Positions 60,103 to 64,000 of a DNA stretch of 64,000 nucleotides are shown piece after piece. Under the pieces are notes generated by a model. That model was not told the DNA's origin. It saw nothing but the letters and a program-made list of their open reading frames with translations, and ran no database searches. The DNA comes from Polaribacter butkevichii (GTDB taxonomy: Bacteria; Bacteroidota; Bacteroidia; Flavobacteriales; Flavobacteriaceae). A program made the translations under genes and the position numbers. Where the stretch lies: positions 992,001 to 1,056,000 of the forward strand of contig NZ_CP150661.1 of assembly GCF_038024105.1 (NCBI RefSeq). The letters run 5' to 3'. Position 1 is the stretch's first letter; each line of letters starts with the position of its first letter.

Positions 60103-62286
60103 TTAATTGGCTACTTCATTTATAAATTTAATTCGCATTAAACGCAATTCATCTTCATCATAATCGCCATCAAACTCATCTAAAGCTTCTTGTATATTAT
60201 CTGTTTCTGCCTCCATAAAATAATCATGTATTTCTTCTTGCTGATCTTCATCTAATAAATCATCTAAAGAATAATTGATATTTAGTTTTGTTCCAGAAAA
60301 AATAATCATTTCCATCTCTTTTATCAACTCATCCATTTTAAGGCCTTTAGATTTGGCGATATCTTCTAAAGGTAATTTTTTATCGGTATTTTGAATAATA
60401 AACAACTTTAACCCAGAGTTTGTACCCGTACTTTTTACAATTAAGTCGTCTGGTCTTAAAATATCATTTTCTTCTACATAGTCTGCAATCACTTTAATAA
60501 ATTCTTTTCCAAACTTTTTTGCTTTCCCTTCTCCTACTCCATGCACTGTAGAAAGTTCTGCCAAAGTTATTGGGTACTTTAATGCCATATCATCTATAGA
60601 CGGATCTTGAAAAACAGCAAATGGTGGCACCCCTTGTTTGGTTGCTACTCTTTTACGCAAATCTTTTAAAAGTTTTACCAATTTATCATCAGCAACTCCT
60701 CCCGACGATTTTGCATTTGTTATGATTGCATTATCATTCTCTTCATTATAAGAATGATCTTCTGTCATCATAAAAGAAGTTGGTTTATCTAAAAACTCTT
60801 GTCCTTTTTTAGTTAATTTAATAACCCCATATTGTTCTATCTCTTTCTTTATTAAGTTAATCACCAAAACCTGTCTAATTAATGCCATCCAATACAAAGA
60901 TGATTTGTCTTTACCGCTTCCAAAAAAGGGTTGTAGATGTGTTTTATGAGAGGTTAAAAGCGCATTTTCTTTTCCTACAATTGTATTTACAATTTCTTTT
61001 GCTTTATACTTTTGTAAGGTCTTTTTTACAACATTTAATAAAAGTGTAACGTCTTCTTTTGCTTCGTGTTTTTTCTTAGGATTTCTAGAATTGTCATCCA
61101 TATCTGCTCCTTCTCCATTTACGTCATCAAACTCTTCTCCAAAATAGTGCAACAAATATTTTCTTCTGTTCATAGAAGTTTCTGCATACCCTACAACTTC
61201 TTGCAATAATGCATGCCCAATTTCTTGTTCTGCAACGGGTTTACTTGCCATAAACTTCTCTAACTTTTCTATATCTTTATAGGCATAGAAAGCCAAACAA
61301 TAGCCTTCTCCATCATCACGCCCTGCTCTACCTGTTTCTTGGTAGTAACTCTCTAAACTTTTAGGAATATCATGATGAATTACAAAACGCACATCTGGTT
61401 TATCAATTCCCATCCCAAAAGCAATGGTAGCCACAACAACATCGCAATCTTCCATCAAAAACATATCTTGATGTTTTACTCTTGTTTTTGCGTCTAAACC
61501 AGCATGATATGGTACTGCTTTAATTCCGTTTACTTGTAAAACTTGTGCTACTTCTTCTACTTTTTTACGACTTAAACAGTAAATAATTCCAGATTTACCC
61601 ATTCTTTGTTTCACAAAGCGAATAATATCTTTCTCTACTTCTTTAGTTTTGGGTCTTACTTCATAAAATAGATTAGGTCTATTAAAAGACGCTTTAAACC
61701 TATTGGCTTCTTGTATGCCTAAAGTTTTTAAAATATCTTCTTGTACTTTTTCTGTTGCTGTAGCAGTTAAACAAATAACAGGTACATTGTCTATTGCTTT
61801 AATAATATGCTTTAAATTTCTGTACTCAGGTCTAAAATCATGTCCCCATTCAGAAATACAATGCGCTTCATCAATAGCCACAAAAGAAATTTTTTGCGTT
61901 CTTAAAAAAGCTACATATTCTTCTTTTATTAATGACTCTGGGGCAACATACAAAAGTTTTGTTATACCGTTTGTAATATCTTCTTTAACTTGAGCTACTT
62001 CGGTTTTATTTAAAGACGAATTTAAAACATGAGCCACACCATTATGCTCAGAAATTCCTCTAATTGCATCTACTTGATTTTTCATCAAAGCAATTAAAGG
62101 AGAAACTACAATTGCAGTTCCCTCTGTCATTAATGCTGGTAGCTGATAGCAAAGAGACTTACCTCCACCTGTTGGCATTATTACAAAAGTATTATTATTC
62201 TCTACAATACTTTTAATTACTTGCTCTTGTAATCCTTTAAATTTACTAAATCCAAAGAATTTTTTTAGAGGGCTGTATAAATCCAT
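60103..62286 (-). CDS. recQ: ATP-dependent DNA helicase RecQ, without the usual zinc cysteines
   Basis: A 727-residue 3'-5' helicase for recombination and fork repair. It has FKGLQEQVIKSI, Walker A MPTGGGKSLCYQLPA, Walker B AIDEAHCISEWGHDFRPEY, TATATEKV, and ETGRAGRDDGEGYCL. After YLLHYFGEEFDDV, where E. coli RecQ has the Cys ligands (CGNCDNC), this protein reads MDDNSRNPKKKHEAK, so the zinc site is absent. A winged-helix RQC part and an HRDC domain (about 530-610, LRKRVATKQGVPPFAVFQDP) follow, then an acidic tail. It is longer than E. coli RecQ by about 115 residues. Confidence 0.95.
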   Translation of the reverse strand: MDLYSPLKKFFGFSKFKGLQEQVIKSIVENNNTFVIMPTGGGKSLCYQLPALMTEGTAIVVSPLIALMKNQVDAIRGISEHNGVAHVLNSSLNKTEVAQVKEDITNGITKLLYVAPESLIKEEYVAFLRTQKISFVAIDEAHCISEWGHDFRPEYRNLKHIIKAIDNVPVICLTATATEKVQEDILKTLGIQEANRFKASFNRPNLFYEVRPKTKEVEKDIIRFVKQRMGKSGIIYCLSRKKVEEVAQVLQVNGIKAVPYHAGLDAKTRVKHQDMFLMEDCDVVVATIAFGMGIDKPDVRFVIHHDIPKSLESYYQETGRAGRDDGEGYCLAFYAYKDIEKLEKFMASKPVAEQEIGHALLQEVVGYAETSMNRRKYLLHYFGEEFDDVNGEGADMDDNSRNPKKKHEAKEDVTLLLNVVKKTLQKYKAKEIVNTIVGKENALLTSHKTHLQPFFGSGKDKSSLYWMALIRQVLVINLIKKEIEQYGVIKLTKKGQEFLDKPTSFMMTEDHSYNEENDNAIITNAKSSGGVADDKLVKLLKDLRKRVATKQGVPPFAVFQDPSIDDMALKYPITLAELSTVHGVGEGKAKKFGKEFIKVIADYVEENDILRPDDLIVKSTGTNSGLKLFIIQNTDKKLPLEDIAKSKGLKMDELIKEMEMIIFSGTKLNINYSLDDLLDEDQQEEIHDYFMEAETDNIQEALDEFDGDYDEDELRLMRIKFINEVAN

Positions 62287-62322
62287 TTATATAAATATTC
62301 GTTTAACTTTAAAATCAACGCA

Positions 62323-62330
62323 CAAACATA
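62323..62330 (-). promoter_or_regulatory. Candidate recQ -7 element
   Basis: TATGTTTG on the minus strand, 36 bases before ATG 62286. Confidence 0.55.
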
Positions 62331-62338
62331 CTATTATA

Positions 62339-62369
62339 TTTGCTCTAACTATAATTTATAGTAAATTTG
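62339..62369 (+). promoter_or_regulatory. Promoter of the KpsF/GutQ-tatC genes
   Basis: TTTG (62339-62342), a 19-base spacer, then TAAATTTG (62362-62369): a full match to the Bacteroidetes consensus. Transcription should start near 62376. It is divergent from, and only 8 bases from, the recQ -7 element. Confidence 0.75.
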
Positions 62370-62425
62370 CTTGTTTCTTAATCTAAAGATATAACTTTTT
62401 TTTATTCTGATAAAATACCAAACAT

Positions 62426-63394
62426 TTGAAAAAGACAAACACAATTATAAATACTGCCAGAGAAACTATTTTAACAGAGAGTAATGCTATTGCTAATTTA
62501 GCAAAATTAATTGATGCTGACTTTGAAGAAGCCGTTAAATTTATTTTAAATTCTAATGGTAGAGTAATTGTTACCGGAATTGGAAAAAGTGCAAATATTG
62601 CAACTAAAATTGTTGCAACCTTTAATTCTACGGGTACTCCTGCTATTTTTATGCATGCTGCAGACGCTATTCATGGAGATTTAGGAAACGTACAAAAAGA
62701 TGATGTTGTAATTTGTCTTTCTAAAAGTGGTAATACGCCAGAAATTAAAGTTTTAGTTCCGTTTATTAAAAATTATGGAAATAAAATAGTGGCAATTACA
62801 AGTAATGTTGATTCTTATTTAGGCGAACATGCAGATTTTACACTAAATGCTTATGTAGAAAAAGAAGCATGCCCTAATAATTTAGCTCCTACTACAAGCA
62901 CCACTGCACAATTAGTTTTAGGTGATGCGTTGGCTGTTTGTTTATTAGAGCTAAGAGGTTTTACTAGTAAAGATTTTGCAAAATATCACCCTGGAGGTGC
63001 ATTAGGAAAACGTTTATACTTAAGAGTTTCTGATTTGGTAGAAAACAACCAAATACCTAAAGTAAATGATACCGATAGTATTGCAAAAGTAATTGTAGAA
63101 ATATCTGAAAAAAGACTTGGCGTTACAGCGGTTCTTACTAAAGATAAATTGGTAGGAATTATTACCGATGGTGATATTAGAAGAATGCTTTCTAAAACCA
63201 CACAAATATCTCAATTTACAGCAAAAGATATTATGGGAAAAAGTCCTAAAACAATTCATGAAGATGCAATGGCAATAGATGCTTTAAATACCATGGAAAA
63301 AAATAGTATTACCCAAATGTTAGTTGTTGATAATAAAAATAATTATGTGGGCGTAGTACATTTACATGATTTAATTAAAGAAGGAATTTTCTAA
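62426..63394 (+). CDS. kdsD: KpsF/GutQ-family sugar-phosphate isomerase, TTG start
   Basis: A 322-residue protein with a SIS domain (about 35-185: VTGIGKSANIATKI, CLSKSGNTPEIKVL, the active-site region HPGGALGKRL) and two CBS domains (about 205-322: VTAVLTKDKLVGIITDGDIRR, ITQMLVVDNKNNYVGVVHLHDL). It converts ribulose 5-phosphate to arabinose 5-phosphate, the first step to KDO for lipopolysaccharide. The start is TTG 62426, directly giving MKKTNTI. Its TAA overlaps the tatC ATG by one base. Confidence 0.93.
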   Translation: MKKTNTIINTARETILTESNAIANLAKLIDADFEEAVKFILNSNGRVIVTGIGKSANIATKIVATFNSTGTPAIFMHAADAIHGDLGNVQKDDVVICLSKSGNTPEIKVLVPFIKNYGNKIVAITSNVDSYLGEHADFTLNAYVEKEACPNNLAPTTSTTAQLVLGDALAVCLLELRGFTSKDFAKYHPGGALGKRLYLRVSDLVENNQIPKVNDTDSIAKVIVEISEKRLGVTAVLTKDKLVGIITDGDIRRMLSKTTQISQFTAKDIMGKSPKTIHEDAMAIDALNTMEKNSITQMLVVDNKNNYVGVVHLHDLIKEGIF

Positions 63395-64000
63395 TGGCAG
63401 AAAAACAAAAAGAAATGTCCTTTTTAGGTCATTTAGAAGAATTAAGGTGGCATTTGGTAAGAAGTGCATCAGCAATATTTATTATTGCTATTGTATTATT
63501 TGTGTTTCAAAAAGAAGTGTATGAAAACTTTTTACTAGCACATAGAAAACCAGACTTTATAACTTACCAATTATTTTGTGATTTTTTTACTTATTTTGGT
63601 TTGGATAGTGGGTTTTGTCATGTGGCTTTTAAAGATCACTTAATAAGTTTAAAACCAACACAACAGTTAATGAATTCTATTTGGTCTTCATTTATATTGG
63701 GTATTATTTTATCGTTTCCTTATCTTTTATGGGAGATTTGGCGATTTGTAGCACCAGGTTTAACAAAAAATGAAATAAATAAATCTAGAGGATTTATTTT
63801 TATAGCTTCTTTTCTATTTTTCTGTGGAATTGCTTTTAGTTTTTATGTAATTGCACCTATTTCGATACATTTTTTATATAATTATCAAATTACAGATTTA
63901 ATTCAGAATAACTTTACATTAGATTCACATATAGGACTCGTAACCAATATGCTACTAGGAGTTTCTATATTATTTGAATTACCTGTTTTAATTTACTTTT
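63394..64000 (+). CDS. tatC: Twin-arginine translocase subunit TatC, C-terminus off the window
   Basis: The first 202 codons of tatC. It starts MSFLGHLEELRWHLVRS after a 7-residue lead, the classic TatC opening with the conserved Glu that binds the twin-arginine signal. Four membrane segments are visible, with FPYLLWEIWRFVAPGLTKNE (conserved F-P-E/W region) near 105-124 and SFYVIAPISIHFL near 147. TatC recognises folded Tat substrates at the inner membrane. Coupled to the isomerase gene by a TAATG overlap. The tail beyond about residue 202 lies outside the window. Confidence 0.96.
   Translation, partial: MAEKQKEMSFLGHLEELRWHLVRSASAIFIIAIVLFVFQKEVYENFLLAHRKPDFITYQLFCDFFTYFGLDSGFCHVAFKDHLISLKPTQQLMNSIWSSFILGIILSFPYLLWEIWRFVAPGLTKNEINKSRGFIFIASFLFFCGIAFSFYVIAPISIHFLYNYQITDLIQNNFTLDSHIGLVTNMLLGVSILFELPVLIYF

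Noticed and set aside
1..64000. tRNA, rRNA, tmRNA, 4.5S RNA genes and insertion sequences
   Set aside because: I looked for T-loop and CCA-like patterns, rRNA cores, the 4.5S hairpin near ffh and transposase motifs and saw none; a covariance-model scan would settle it.

Overview
The window is 64 kb of AT-rich chromosome from a member of the Bacteroidota, most likely a marine Flavobacteriaceae species of the Polaribacter/Tenacibaculum type. The basis is: a gldI gliding-motility lipoprotein gene, proteins ending in type IX secretion (T9SS) sorting domains, SusC-type TonB receptor organisation with a carboxypeptidase-regulatory N-terminus, many -7 elements of the Bacteroidetes form TAnnTTTG, and weak or absent Shine-Dalgarno sequences. 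The genus is an inference. No rRNA, tRNA, CRISPR array, insertion sequence or integrase was recognised, and no clearly broken gene was found.

Layout. 1-3.2 kb: an apparent ECF-sigma operon on the minus strand (sigma factor, single-pass membrane protein, Spy/CpxP-like protein, EF-hand protein, CotH-like lipoprotein cut by the window edge). 3.3-8.3 kb: MscS channel, then a plus-strand run of glycosyltransferase, second ECF sigma factor, divergent Nramp transporter and lipA, followed by a possible small RNA. 8.6-17.3 kb: pheT, an LTA-synthase-like sulfatase, and a tight minus-strand operon nrnA-gldI-FKBP-cyclophilin/FKBP fusion-PAP2. 17.3-28.9 kb: ndk, recF-DUF721-TPR, ribH, a plus-strand run with mutL, two rhomboids and an EEP nuclease, then a flavoprotein reductase and a GNAT acetyltransferase. 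29-41 kb: mtaB, hydrolase, lytic transglycosylase, ywbE, a recent tandem duplication of a cold-shock gene, nitronate monooxygenase, a T9SS-exported subtilase, mnmA, purB and TerC. 41-46.7 kb: a His-rich small protein with a TonB receptor carrying a His/acid-rich loop, MFS transporter, M48 protease, msrB.

47.1-54.6 kb is the most unusual part: six consecutive secreted or outer-membrane genes. They comprise a small T9SS protein, a beta-barrel-like protein and four exported proteins that share modules with each other. Three carry the motif R-V-I-D-N-K-G-T-V/I-K near the mature N-terminus; two share a C-terminal module with a V-Y-R-N-G signature; the two largest share phage-tail-fibre-like modules but have unrelated C-terminal ends. 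There are no phage genes around them. I read this as a candidate cell-surface fibre or adhesin system; the function is unproven.

54.7-64 kb returns to housekeeping genes: ffh, a membrane glycosyltransferase, folD, AI-2E-type permease, cupin, recQ, a KpsF/GutQ isomerase and the start of tatC. Other points of note are a MutL whose endonuclease motifs look decayed, an Nramp homologue without the usual metal-binding motifs, a terminator-like hairpin with a start codon in its loop, and a three-arm inverted repeat between nrnA and ndk.
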